This document shows, in pieces, positions 15,573 to 23,686 of a DNA stretch of 52,662 nt; position 1 is the first letter of the stretch; every line of letters begins with the position of its first letter. The position numbers and the translations under genes are program-made. The notes under the pieces are model-generated. The model saw only the letters and a program-made list of their open reading frames with translations. It had not been told where the DNA came from and did not search any database. The stretch lies in the NCBI RefSeq assembly GCF_009711185.1, contig NZ_WMIF01000025.1, positions 1-52,662 on the forward strand, given 5' to 3'. The stretch comes from Paracoccus limosus. Its GTDB lineage: Bacteria; Pseudomonadota; Alphaproteobacteria; Rhodobacterales; Rhodobacteraceae.

Positions 15573-16400
15573 ATGGCAAACGATCACGACACCGTCGCCT
15601 ATGATGTGCAAGATGGCATCGCCTGGCTGCGCTTCAACCGTCCCGACAAGCGCAACGCCATGTCCCCCACCCTGAACCGCGCCATGATGGAGGCGCTGGA
15701 CGAGCTGGAATTCCGCGATGACGTCGGCGTTCTGGTGCTGACCGGCGAAGGCCCGGCATGGACGGCCGGCATGGACCTGAAGGAATATTTCCGCGAGACC
15801 GAGGCCGACGGGCTGAAGGGCACCCGCAAGGCGCAGCGCGAAAGCTATGGCTGGTGGCGCCGCTTGCGCTGGTATCAGAAGCCGACCATCGCCATGGTGA
15901 ACGGCTGGTGCTTCGGCGGCGGCTATGGCCCGCTGTTCGGCTGCGATCTGGCCTTTGCCGCCGATGAGGCAAAATTCGGCCTGTCAGAAATCAACTGGGG
16001 CATCCTGCCGGGCGGCGGCGCCACCAAGGTCGCGGTCGAGCTGATGCCCTTCCGCAAGGCCATTTATCACGCCATGCTGGGCGAGCCGATCGACGGCAAG
16101 ACCGCCGCCGATTGGGGGCTGGTCAATGAATCCCTGCCGCTGGCACAGCTGAAAGACCGGGTGACGCAGGTCGCAAGGATCCTGCTGGACAAGAACCCGG
16201 TCGCGCTGAAGGCCACCAAGGACGCCGTGCGCCGCGTCGGCCTGATGACCTATGACGAGGCCGAGGACTATCTGGTCCGCGCCCAGGAGGCCGCAAACAG
16301 CTACGACAGCGAGGGCCGCAAGGAAGGCATCCGCCAGTTCATCGACGAAAAATCCTACAAGCCGGGCCTCGGTGCCTATGACAAAAGCCGGCAGGGTTGA
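15573..16400 (+). CDS. ech: p-Hydroxycinnamoyl-CoA hydratase/lyase (feruloyl-CoA hydratase/lyase)
   Basis: This crotonase-family enzyme hydrates feruloyl- or p-coumaroyl-CoA and cleaves the product to vanillin or 4-hydroxybenzaldehyde plus acetyl-CoA. The 275 residues match the Pseudomonas HCHL length. Hallmarks are WYQKPTIAMVNGWCFGGGYG (oxyanion-hole region), GLSEINWGI with E139, and EDYL with Y233; these correspond to Glu143 and Tyr239 of the P. fluorescens enzyme. Y72 matches its Tyr75. The C-terminal DEKSYKPGLGAY is also typical. GAAAGGA lies before the ATG. The assignment to hydratase/lyase rather than a generic enoyl-CoA hydratase is secure. Confidence 0.94.
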   Translation: MANDHDTVAYDVQDGIAWLRFNRPDKRNAMSPTLNRAMMEALDELEFRDDVGVLVLTGEGPAWTAGMDLKEYFRETEADGLKGTRKAQRESYGWWRRLRWYQKPTIAMVNGWCFGGGYGPLFGCDLAFAADEAKFGLSEINWGILPGGGATKVAVELMPFRKAIYHAMLGEPIDGKTAADWGLVNESLPLAQLKDRVTQVARILLDKNPVALKATKDAVRRVGLMTYDEAEDYLVRAQEAANSYDSEGRKEGIRQFIDEKSYKPGLGAYDKSRQG

Positions 16401-16423
16401 GGCCGGGCAGGGAGGAGGAAACC

Positions 16424-17911
16424 ATGCTCGATTTCATCTCGCCGGACCCGGTCGCGCTGCACGCGCGGCTGCGGCCCGAGGCGCTGGCCGCCGTCGATCT
16501 GGCGACGGGCCGGCGCTGGCGCTATCGCGACCTTGATCGCGACGTCCAGCGCGCCGTCGCGGTCCTGACGCGGGACGGCGTCACCCGGGGCGACCGGGTG
16601 GCGGCATTGGCCCGCAACAGCGTGCATCAGGTGGTGCTGCAACAGGCGCTGATGCGCATCGGCGCGATCTTCGTGCCGCTGAACTGGCGGCTGTCGCTGC
16701 CCGAGCTGGCGCGGCTGCTGCTGGACTGCACGCCGCGCCTGCTGGTCGCCGATCAGACGCTGCCCGAGCTGCCACCGGGCTGCCGGGCGATGCCCATGGC
16801 CGCGTTCACCGCCGCCGTGGACGCCGCCGATCCCGCGCCGCCCTGCCTGCCGCATTCGGGCATGGATTGCTGCATCATCCTTTATACCTCGGGCACCTCG
16901 GGGACGCCCAAGGGGGCGATGCTGACCCCGCAATTCCTGCTGGCGACCGCAGTGAACTTCAACGTGCTGGGCGAGGTCGATACCGGGGCGGTGTTCCTGT
17001 GCGACAGTCCGATGTTCCATGTCATCGGCATCGTCACCCAGATCTGGCCGCCGCTGTTGCGGGGCGGGCGCATCCTCGTCTCGCCGGGTTTCGATGCCCT
17101 GCGGACCAATGACTGGCTGGGCGATGCCTCGTTGGGCATCACGCATTACTTCTGCGTGCCGCAAATGGCCGAGGCGCTGCGCGACGCGCCGAATTTCGCG
17201 CCGCAAGGCTGGACCTCGCTCAAGGCGCTGTTCACCGGCGGCGCGCCGAACCCGCCCGCGCATATCCGCTGGTGGCTGGATCACGACGTGCGCATGGTCG
17301 ATGGCTATGGCATGACCGAAACCGGCACCACGCTTGGCATGCCGCTGAACCCCGATCTGATCCGCGAAAAGGCCGGCTCGGTCGGCCTTGCCGGGCCGCT
17401 GACCGCAGTGCGGCTGGTCGATGAAGAGGACCGCGATGTCCCCGACGGCACGCCGGGCGAAATCCTGATCTTTGGCCTGAACGTCATCCCCGACTATTGG
17501 GGCCGCCCCGAGGAACGCGGCCGCGCCTTTACCGCCGATGGCTGGATCCGCACCGGCGATATCGGCATCCGCGATCCGGACGGCTTCATCAGCATCGCCG
17601 ATCGCAAGAAGGACATGTTCATTTCGGGCGGCGAAAACGTCTACCCGGTCGAGGTCGAGGCGGCGTTGGTCGAACATCCCGCCGTGCGCGAGGTCGCCGT
17701 CATCGGCATCCCCGACGAACGCTGGGGCGAGGTCGGCTGCGCCTTCATCGTCGCGACTGCGGGCAGCGCGCCGGACCATGACGATCTGACCGCGCATTGC
17801 CAGCGCCTGATCGCCCGCTACAAGGTGCCCAAGTTGTTCCGCATCGTGGACAAGCTGCCGCGCACCGGCTCGGGCAAGGTGATGAAACATCTGCTGAAAC
17901 AGGCGCTGTGA
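16424..17911 (+). CDS. fcs: Hydroxycinnamate (feruloyl/p-coumaroyl)-CoA ligase
   Basis: The 495-residue ANL-superfamily enzyme activates an aromatic or fatty acid as acyl-AMP and then acyl-CoA. The AMP-binding motif YTSGTSGTPKGAM lies near residue 152, the second motif GYGMTETG near 297, the TGD loop in WIRTGDIG near 375, and the catalytic lysine in PRTGSGKVMK near the C-terminus. GGAGGAGGAA precedes the ATG and the gene is only 23 bp behind the hydratase/lyase. This position makes feruloyl- or p-coumaroyl-CoA synthetase the best call; it is shorter than the large (over 600-residue) ferulate ligases of some bacteria. Confidence 0.88.
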   Translation: MLDFISPDPVALHARLRPEALAAVDLATGRRWRYRDLDRDVQRAVAVLTRDGVTRGDRVAALARNSVHQVVLQQALMRIGAIFVPLNWRLSLPELARLLLDCTPRLLVADQTLPELPPGCRAMPMAAFTAAVDAADPAPPCLPHSGMDCCIILYTSGTSGTPKGAMLTPQFLLATAVNFNVLGEVDTGAVFLCDSPMFHVIGIVTQIWPPLLRGGRILVSPGFDALRTNDWLGDASLGITHYFCVPQMAEALRDAPNFAPQGWTSLKALFTGGAPNPPAHIRWWLDHDVRMVDGYGMTETGTTLGMPLNPDLIREKAGSVGLAGPLTAVRLVDEEDRDVPDGTPGEILIFGLNVIPDYWGRPEERGRAFTADGWIRTGDIGIRDPDGFISIADRKKDMFISGGENVYPVEVEAALVEHPAVREVAVIGIPDERWGEVGCAFIVATAGSAPDHDDLTAHCQRLIARYKVPKLFRIVDKLPRTGSGKVMKHLLKQAL

Positions 17912-17919
17912 TTTCCGGG

Positions 17920-17941
17920 CTCCGGCCAGCGATGGCCGGGG
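17920..17941 (+). terminator. Hairpin after the CoA ligase gene
   Basis: A stem CTCCGGCC / GGCCGGGG with a six-base loop follows the stop by a few bases. It contains one T-G pair. No T-tract follows. It probably ends the hydroxycinnamate operon. Confidence 0.6.
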
Positions 17942-18009
17942 CCCAGAACGGCCCGCATTCCCGGTTGCGGTCCTTTCTTCGGGCAGAATCCGCGACGCCG
18001 GCCAGGTCG

Positions 18010-18093
18010 TGTATACAAACACCCTCGGATCACCCGCCGAAAGTCGTATATTTTTGATTTTATCGCCGGGCTTCCGCGTTTTTGTGTATACAC
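18010..18093 (+). promoter_or_regulatory. Two palindromic GntR-type operators upstream of the regulator
   Basis: TGTATACA lies at 18010-18017 and the 10-bp palindrome GTGTATACAC at 18084-18093, with AT-rich sequence between. FCD-subfamily GntR proteins commonly recognise GTATAC-centred palindromes. The second site ends 20 bp before the regulator start, consistent with autorepression, and could govern the transporter and P450 genes downstream. Looping between the two sites (75 bp centre to centre) is possible. Confidence 0.65.
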
Positions 18094-18113
18094 CCACAAG
18101 CGACGGAGGCTGT

Positions 18114-18875
18114 ATGATTCGCGACGAACACAGATCAGGTCAGACCCAGACCGCCCGCGCCGCGATGACGCTGCGCGACATGATCATCGACGGCCGCCTG
18201 CGCCCCGGCGAGCGCTATACCGAGACCCAGCTTGCCGAGATGCTGGAAATGTCGCGCACGCCGATCCGCGCCGCCCTGCAACGCATGACCGATGAGGGGC
18301 TGCTGACCGCACAGACGGGCGGCGGCTATTTCATCCGCCAGCTGTCGCGCGACGAGATCGCGGAAACCATCGAGCTGCGCGGCATGATCGAGGGCATGTG
18401 CGCCCGCCTGCTGGCCGAACGCGGCATCGCTGCCGTAGCACTGGCCGAGCTGGTCGATCTTTTGGGCGAATTCGACCTGCTGCTGGGCGATGACGATTTC
18501 GGCTGCGCGCATCTGCCGGCCTATGAGCGGCTGAACGCGCGGTTTCACGACGCGCTGGTAGCCGCGACCGGCAGCGCGCTTCTGGCGCAAGAGGTCGCGC
18601 GCGCCAATGCCCGGCCCTTTGCCTCGGCCAGCGCGCTGGTCGGCATGTATGAAAGCGACCGCGCCGCGCGCCGGCACCTGCTGATCGGTCAGGACCACCA
18701 CCGCGCCGTCGTCGACGCCATCCGCGACCGTCAGGGCGCGCGGGCCGAGGCGATCATGCGCGAACATGGGCGGCTGTCGCTGCGCAACCTGACGCGCGCC
18801 GTCGACTCCAGCCAGCTTCTGGACCGGATCCGGGGCGCCGCCCTGATCCGCCAGTCCGATGAGGAGACCGGCTGA
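18114..18875 (+). CDS. GntR-family regulator, FCD (FadR/VanR) subgroup
   Basis: The 253-residue protein has an N-terminal winged helix (about 15-80) containing LRPGERYTETQLAEML and MSRTPIRAALQRM, followed by an all-helical FCD ligand-binding domain. Metal-binding His and Asp residues of FCD proteins can be placed in NARFHDALV and the DHHRAV segment. GGAGG lies before the ATG. The FCD group includes VanR, a vanillate-responsive repressor. Together with the adjacent hydroxycinnamate and P450 genes this suggests an aromatic acid as effector; that is inferred. The gene leads an operon-like run of eight genes. Confidence 0.88.
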   Translation: MIRDEHRSGQTQTARAAMTLRDMIIDGRLRPGERYTETQLAEMLEMSRTPIRAALQRMTDEGLLTAQTGGGYFIRQLSRDEIAETIELRGMIEGMCARLLAERGIAAVALAELVDLLGEFDLLLGDDDFGCAHLPAYERLNARFHDALVAATGSALLAQEVARANARPFASASALVGMYESDRAARRHLLIGQDHHRAVVDAIRDRQGARAEAIMREHGRLSLRNLTRAVDSSQLLDRIRGAALIRQSDEETG

Positions 18876-18934
18876 ACCACAAGTCAGCGCCGGCGAGGAG
18901 GCCGCGCGCCAGCCAGAATGGGAGGAGAATATCC

Positions 18935-20104
18935 ATGCAAAGACGAAACCTGCTGCTGGGCGCGGTCCTGGCGGCCTCGACCGCGCTTGCCGGTCTGCCG
19001 GCTCTGGCCGAGGGCACGCCCTTCAAGGTCGGGCTGATCCTGCCGATGACCGGCCCCTTCGCCTCGACCGGGCGCCAGATCGAGGCAGCGGCCAGGCTGT
19101 ATGTTGCCGAGCATGGCGACGAGGTGGCCGGCCGCAAGATCGAACTGATCGTCAAGGATGACGCCTCGGTCGCCGACAGCACCAAGCGGCTGGCCCAGGA
19201 GCTGATCGTGCGCGACAAGGTCGGCGCGCTGGCGGGCTTTGGCCTGACGCCGCTGGCCATGGCGACCGCGCCCTTGTCCACCCGCGCCAAGATGCCGACG
19301 GTGGTGATGGCGGCGGCGACCTCGTCCGTCACCGAAAGTTCGCCCTATGTAGTGCGCACCAGCTATACCACGCCGCAGGTCACCTCGAAGATCGCCGAAT
19401 GGGCGGCGAAAGAGGGCATGAAACGCGTGGTGACCGTGGTTTCGGACTACGGACCCGGCATCGACGCCGAAAAGACCTTCGTCGCCACCTTCGGCGCGGC
19501 GGGTGGCGAGGTGCCCGAAACCCTGCGCTTGCCGCTGCAGAACCCCGACTTTTCGCCCTTTCTGCAAAAGGTTGCGGATGCCAAACCCGATGCGGTCTTC
19601 GTCTTCGTGCCTTCGGGGGTCGGCGCCCAGTTCATGAAGCAATTCGTCGAGCGCGGGCTGGACAAGTCGGGCATCAAGCTGCTGGCCGATGGCGGCATCA
19701 CCGATGATGACATTCTGAACGGCATGGGCGATCCGGCGCTGGCCGCGATCACCGGCTTTCACTATTCGGCCGCGCATGACAGCCCGGCGAACAAGGCCTT
19801 TGTCGAGGCCTTCCAGAAGGCCAATCCCGGCATGCGACCGAATTTCATGGCCGTCGGCGGCTATGACGGCATGCATGCGATCTATGCGGCGCTGGAAAAG
19901 ACCGGCGGCGACAGCGACGGCGACAAGGTGATCGCGGCGATGAAGGGCCTGAGCTGGGAAAGCCCGCGCGGCCCGGTCAGCATCGACCCCGAGACCCGCG
20001 ACATCGTGCAGAACGTCTATCTGCGCCGCGTCGAGCGTCAGGGCGATCAGCTTTGGAACGTCGAGTTCGAGACCTTCGAGGCGGTCAAGGACCCCGGCAA
20101 GTAA
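18935..20104 (+). CDS. Liv-type ABC transporter substrate-binding protein
   Basis: The 389-residue protein begins with a Sec signal peptide (cleavage probably after LPALA, near residue 25) and then a Peripla_BP_6 fold: FKVGLILPMTGPFASTG at the start, and a hinge and lobe typical of LivK relatives. Members bind branched-chain amino acids but also aromatic acids, amides and urea. GGAGGAGAA precedes the ATG. It is followed by both permeases and both ATPases, so the importer is complete. Its place between a VanR-like regulator and a P450 system suggests an aromatic ligand, as with p-coumarate importers in other alphaproteobacteria; this is inference. Confidence 0.88.
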   Translation: MQRRNLLLGAVLAASTALAGLPALAEGTPFKVGLILPMTGPFASTGRQIEAAARLYVAEHGDEVAGRKIELIVKDDASVADSTKRLAQELIVRDKVGALAGFGLTPLAMATAPLSTRAKMPTVVMAAATSSVTESSPYVVRTSYTTPQVTSKIAEWAAKEGMKRVVTVVSDYGPGIDAEKTFVATFGAAGGEVPETLRLPLQNPDFSPFLQKVADAKPDAVFVFVPSGVGAQFMKQFVERGLDKSGIKLLADGGITDDDILNGMGDPALAAITGFHYSAAHDSPANKAFVEAFQKANPGMRPNFMAVGGYDGMHAIYAALEKTGGDSDGDKVIAAMKGLSWESPRGPVSIDPETRDIVQNVYLRRVERQGDQLWNVEFETFEAVKDPGK

Positions 20105-20158
20105 CGACCCCGGCACGTCCGGCTCGTAACCCAACCCCAAGCCACGGGGCCTGACGCA

Positions 20159-20182
20159 CCCGCGCCGATCATCCGGCGCGGG
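20159..20182 (+). repeat. Hairpin between binding-protein and permease genes
   Basis: A perfect 9-bp inverted repeat CCCGCGCCG / CGGCGCGGG with loop ATCATC lies in the 108-bp gap. Such hairpins often stabilise the 5' message and keep the binding protein more abundant than the permease. Confidence 0.6.
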
Positions 20183-20212
20183 ACCGGCCCCCGCATGCCA
20201 AGGAACGCGCGA

Positions 20213-21067
20213 ATGCTGACCATCCTGATCGACGGGATTGCCTATGGAATGCTGCTCTTTGTCATGGCCTCGGGGCTGGCCGTGACGCTGGGGCTGATGA
20301 ATTTCGTCAACCTCGCCCATGGCGCCTTTGCCATGATCGGCGGCTATGTCACCGCCCTGACGATGAACCGGATGGGCCTGCCCTTTCTGGCCACGCTGCC
20401 TCTGGCCTTTCTGGTGCCGGCGCTGGTCGGGATGCTGGCCGAGCGCACGCTTTATGCCCGCATGTATCGCCGCAGCCATCTGGAGCAGGTGCTGTTTTCG
20501 ATCGCCTTGGTCTTCATGGCGATGGCGGCGGCGGATTGGCTTTTGGGCTCCAGCCAGATGCTGATCACCCTGCCCGGCTGGCTGCAGGGCCGGTTCGAGA
20601 TCGCCGGCATCGCCATCGGCCGCTATCGCGCCTTCCTGATCCTTGTCTGCGCCGCGCTGGTGATCGGTCTGCAGCTGCTGCTGAGCCGCACCCGCTTTGG
20701 CGCCCGGCTGCGGGCAGCGGTGGATGATCAGCGCGCCGCGCGTGGCCTCGGCATCAATGTCGGCGGCATCTTTGCGCTGACCTTTGCCACGGGCTCGGGC
20801 CTTGCCGGTCTGGGCGGGGCGCTGGGGATCGAGATCATGGGGCTGGACCCGACATTCCCGTTAAAGATCCTGGTCTATGTGCTGATCGTCGTCACCATTG
20901 GCGGCACGGCCACGCTGACCGGCCCGTTTCTTGCCGCGCTGATCATCGGCACCGCCGATGTGGCGGGGAAATACTACATCCCCGAGCTTGGCGCCTTTCT
21001 GATCTACCTGCTGATGATCGTGCTGCTGATCCTGCGCCCGCAGGGCCTCATCGCCCCCGCCCGCTAG
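20213..21067 (+). CDS. livH: Liv-type ABC transporter permease, LivH family
   Basis: The 284-residue inner-membrane protein has eight or so hydrophobic helices and the LivH signature at the start (DGIAYGMLLFVMASGLAV, then LGLMNFVNLAHGAF). The cytoplasmic coupling-helix region RAAVDDQRAARGLGINV is also recognisable. I prefer the ATG at 20213, which has AAGGA eight bases upstream, over an in-frame ATG six codons earlier. It forms the membrane channel with the LivM-like partner encoded next. Confidence 0.88.
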   Translation: MLTILIDGIAYGMLLFVMASGLAVTLGLMNFVNLAHGAFAMIGGYVTALTMNRMGLPFLATLPLAFLVPALVGMLAERTLYARMYRRSHLEQVLFSIALVFMAMAAADWLLGSSQMLITLPGWLQGRFEIAGIAIGRYRAFLILVCAALVIGLQLLLSRTRFGARLRAAVDDQRAARGLGINVGGIFALTFATGSGLAGLGGALGIEIMGLDPTFPLKILVYVLIVVTIGGTATLTGPFLAALIIGTADVAGKYYIPELGAFLIYLLMIVLLILRPQGLIAPAR

Positions 21068-21077
21068 AGGACCGACC

Positions 21078-22103
21078 ATGACCGACACATTCCTGTCCGC
21101 CACCCCGCCCGCCCCGATCCGGCAGCGCGCCGCCCGCGACCTGACCCGCCGCGCCCGCTGGAAACCGGCCGAAATCCTGTTCTGGCTTTGCGCCGCCGCC
21201 AGCTTCTTTCTGCTGCCGGACCAACACCTGCTGCTGTCCGAGATCGTCATTCTGGGCCTGTTCGCGCTGTCTTTAGACCTGATCATCGGCTATGCCGGCG
21301 TGGTCACGCTGGGTCATGGCGCGTTTTTCGGGCTGGGCGCCTATGTCGCCGGGCTGACCTCGATCCACCTGACCGCCGAACCGCTGACCGGCCTTGCGCT
21401 GGCCGCGCTGGCTGCGGCTGCGCTGGGGCTGGCGACGGGGCCGCTGCTGCTCCTGCGGGCCTCGGACCTGACGCGGCTGATGGTGACGCTGGGCGTGGCC
21501 ATGCTGCTTTACGAGGCAGCGAACAAGGCCTCGTGGCTGACCGGCGGCGCCGACGGCTTGCAGGGCGTGATGATCGACCCGCTGCTGGGCCGGTTCGAGT
21601 TCGATCTGTTCGGCACCACTGCCTATGGCTACTGCCTGATCGTGACCTTTGTCCTGACGCTGATCGCGCGGCGGATCGTCACCTCGCCCTATGGGCTGTC
21701 GCTGCGCGCCATCCGCGACAATGCGCTGCGCGCCCGCAGCATGGGCATCCCGGTCGGACCGCGCCTGCTGGCGATCTATGCCTTTTCGGCACTGATCGCG
21801 GGCATCGCCGGGGCGCTGTTGACCCAGACCACCATGTTCGTGTCGCTGGACGTGCTGGCATTCCACCGCTCGGCGGATGTGCTGCTGGTGCTGGTGCTGG
21901 GCGGCGTGGGCTATCTTTACGGCGGGCTGATCGGCGCGGTGGCCTTCAAGCTGTTGCAGGACTGGTTCTCGGCCCTCACGCCGCAATACTGGATGTTCTG
22001 GATGGGGCTGGTGCTGCTGGTCGTCGTGCTGATCGGACGCGACCGCATCCAGACCCTGCCCCGCACCCTGATGCGCCGGCTGCATGCGGAGGGCCGGGCA
22101 TGA
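21078..22103 (+). CDS. livM: Liv-type ABC transporter permease, LivM family
   Basis: The 341-residue protein has a hydrophilic N-terminal stretch of about 30 residues and then the LivM pattern: LFALSLDLIIGYAGVVTLGH (first conserved helix) and the coupling segment RAIRDNALRARSMGIPV. It pairs with LivH in the membrane. GAGGA lies before the ATG, ten bases after the livH stop, and its own stop overlaps the livG start as ATGA. Confidence 0.88.
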   Translation: MTDTFLSATPPAPIRQRAARDLTRRARWKPAEILFWLCAAASFFLLPDQHLLLSEIVILGLFALSLDLIIGYAGVVTLGHGAFFGLGAYVAGLTSIHLTAEPLTGLALAALAAAALGLATGPLLLLRASDLTRLMVTLGVAMLLYEAANKASWLTGGADGLQGVMIDPLLGRFEFDLFGTTAYGYCLIVTFVLTLIARRIVTSPYGLSLRAIRDNALRARSMGIPVGPRLLAIYAFSALIAGIAGALLTQTTMFVSLDVLAFHRSADVLLVLVLGGVGYLYGGLIGAVAFKLLQDWFSALTPQYWMFWMGLVLLVVVLIGRDRIQTLPRTLMRRLHAEGRA

Positions 22104-22852
22104 GCGCCGCCTTGCAAACCATCAATCTGGAAAAGCGCTTCGGCGGGCTGGTCGCGACCAACAAGGTCTCGCTGGTGCTGGAACACGGCGCCCGCCACGC
22201 GCTGATCGGCCCGAACGGCGCCGGCAAGACCACCTTTGTCAACCTGCTGACCGGGGTGCTGCCCACGGACGGCGGCCGGATCCTGCTGGACGGCGAGGAT
22301 GTGACCGCCCGCAGCCAGATCCAGCGCGCCCGGCTGGGGCTGGGCCGGACCTTCCAGATCAACCAGCTGTTCGCGGCGATGACGCCGGTCGAAAGCATCG
22401 GTCTGGCTGTGTCCGAGCGGATGGGGGGCGGCGGCGACATCTGGCGTCGGCTGGGCAGCCGCCGCGACATCCTGAGCGAGATCGCCGAACTGGTCGAGCG
22501 CTTTCGCCTGACCGATGTCATGGACCAGCCGACCCGCGCCCTGCCCTATGGCAAGCAGCGTCTGCTGGAAATCGCGCTGGCTCTGGCGGGAAATCCGCGC
22601 GTGCTGCTGCTGGACGAACCCGCCGCCGGCGTGCCCGAGGCCGAGCGCGGCGAATTGCTGGAGACGCTGGCGGAACTGCCGCGCGACGTGTCGATCCTGC
22701 TGATCGAACACGACATGGATCTGGTCTTTTCCTTTGCAGAACGGATCACCGTTCTGGTGAACGGCACCCATTTCGCCGAGGGCAGCGTGGCCGAGATCAT
22801 GGCCGACGCCCGCGTGCAGGAAGTCTATCTGGGAAGCGACGAACATGCCTGA
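22100..22852 (+). CDS. livG: Liv-type ABC transporter ATPase, LivG family
   Basis: The 250-residue ATPase has Walker A GPNGAGKT near residue 38, the LivG-type signature LPYGKQRLLEIALAL in place of canonical LSGGQ, Walker B VLLLDEPAAG and the switch histidine in LIEHDMDLV. The signature variant is normal for LivG proteins. It overlaps livM by four bases and livF by eight, so all components should be made together. It hydrolyses ATP at the cytoplasmic face to drive import. Confidence 0.9.
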   Translation: MSAALQTINLEKRFGGLVATNKVSLVLEHGARHALIGPNGAGKTTFVNLLTGVLPTDGGRILLDGEDVTARSQIQRARLGLGRTFQINQLFAAMTPVESIGLAVSERMGGGGDIWRRLGSRRDILSEIAELVERFRLTDVMDQPTRALPYGKQRLLEIALALAGNPRVLLLDEPAAGVPEAERGELLETLAELPRDVSILLIEHDMDLVFSFAERITVLVNGTHFAEGSVAEIMADARVQEVYLGSDEHA

Positions 22853-23564
22853 CCTGTTGGAACTGGACAATCTGCGCGCCGGCCATGGCGAGGCCGTGGT
22901 CATTCCCGACCTCAGCCTGCGTCTGGCCGAGGGCGAGGCGCTGGCCGTGCTGGGCCGCAACGGTGTCGGCAAGACCACGCTTCTGGACAGCATCATCGGT
23001 GTCACCCGCCGCTTTGGCGGCACCGTCCGGCTGGCCGGGCGCGACGTGACCCGGCTGTCGCCCGAGGCCCGCGCCCATGCCGGCATCGGCTGGGTGCCGC
23101 AGGAGCGCAACATCTTTCGCTCGCTGACGGTCGAGGAGAACCTGACCGCCATCGCCCGGCCCGGCAAATGGACGCTGGCCCGCGTCTACGAGATGTTCCC
23201 GCGTCTGGCCGAACGGCGGAGCAATATGGGCAACCAGCTGTCGGGCGGCGAACAGCAGATGCTGGCCGTCGGCCGGGCCCTGATGCTGAACCCGCGCCTG
23301 TTGCTGCTGGACGAACCGACCGAGGGGCTGGCGCCGATCATCATCGAGCAGCTTCTGGCCTCGATCCGCCGCATCATCCGCGACGAGGGCATGGCGACGA
23401 TCATCGTCGAACAGCACGCCCGCAAGATCCTGAAAGTCACCGACCGCGCGGTGATCCTGGACCGGGGCGCCATCGTGCATCAGGCGGCCAGCGCCGCGCT
23501 GCTGGCCGATCCCGCGCCCCTGGAGCAGCACCTTGGCGTCATCGCCAAAGGCGCCGCCGCATGA
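22845..23564 (+). CDS. livF: Liv-type ABC transporter ATPase, LivF family
   Basis: The 239-residue ATPase has Walker A GRNGVGKT near residue 37, a canonical signature LSGGEQQMLAVGRAL, Walker B LLLLDEPTEGLAP and IVEQHARK, all in the LivF style. It heterodimerises with LivG. It overlaps the livG end by eight bases. A gap of 122 bp separates it from the P450 gene, still in the same direction and without an obvious terminator. Confidence 0.9.
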   Translation: MPDLLELDNLRAGHGEAVVIPDLSLRLAEGEALAVLGRNGVGKTTLLDSIIGVTRRFGGTVRLAGRDVTRLSPEARAHAGIGWVPQERNIFRSLTVEENLTAIARPGKWTLARVYEMFPRLAERRSNMGNQLSGGEQQMLAVGRALMLNPRLLLLDEPTEGLAPIIIEQLLASIRRIIRDEGMATIIVEQHARKILKVTDRAVILDRGAIVHQAASAALLADPAPLEQHLGVIAKGAAA

Positions 23565-23686
23565 GCCCGGATACCCCGCCGCCACCCCACACCGCATCGG
23601 GATCGCCGGAACGCCCCGGCCGCCCTGCAACGACACCCTGTGCGGGCTGAAACACCCGCCCCTACGCATCTTCTCAGGAGGACATC

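Noticed and set aside
15573..16400. Generic enoyl-CoA hydratase call for the crotonase-family protein
   Set aside because: The SEINWGI and EDYL segments and the C-terminal DEKSYKPGL pattern are specific to hydroxycinnamoyl-CoA hydratase/lyases.
16376..18097. Minus-strand open frame of 573 codons opposite the CoA ligase
   Set aside because: Same composition bias as other shadow frames, no start signals, and fully covers a gene with clear catalytic motifs.
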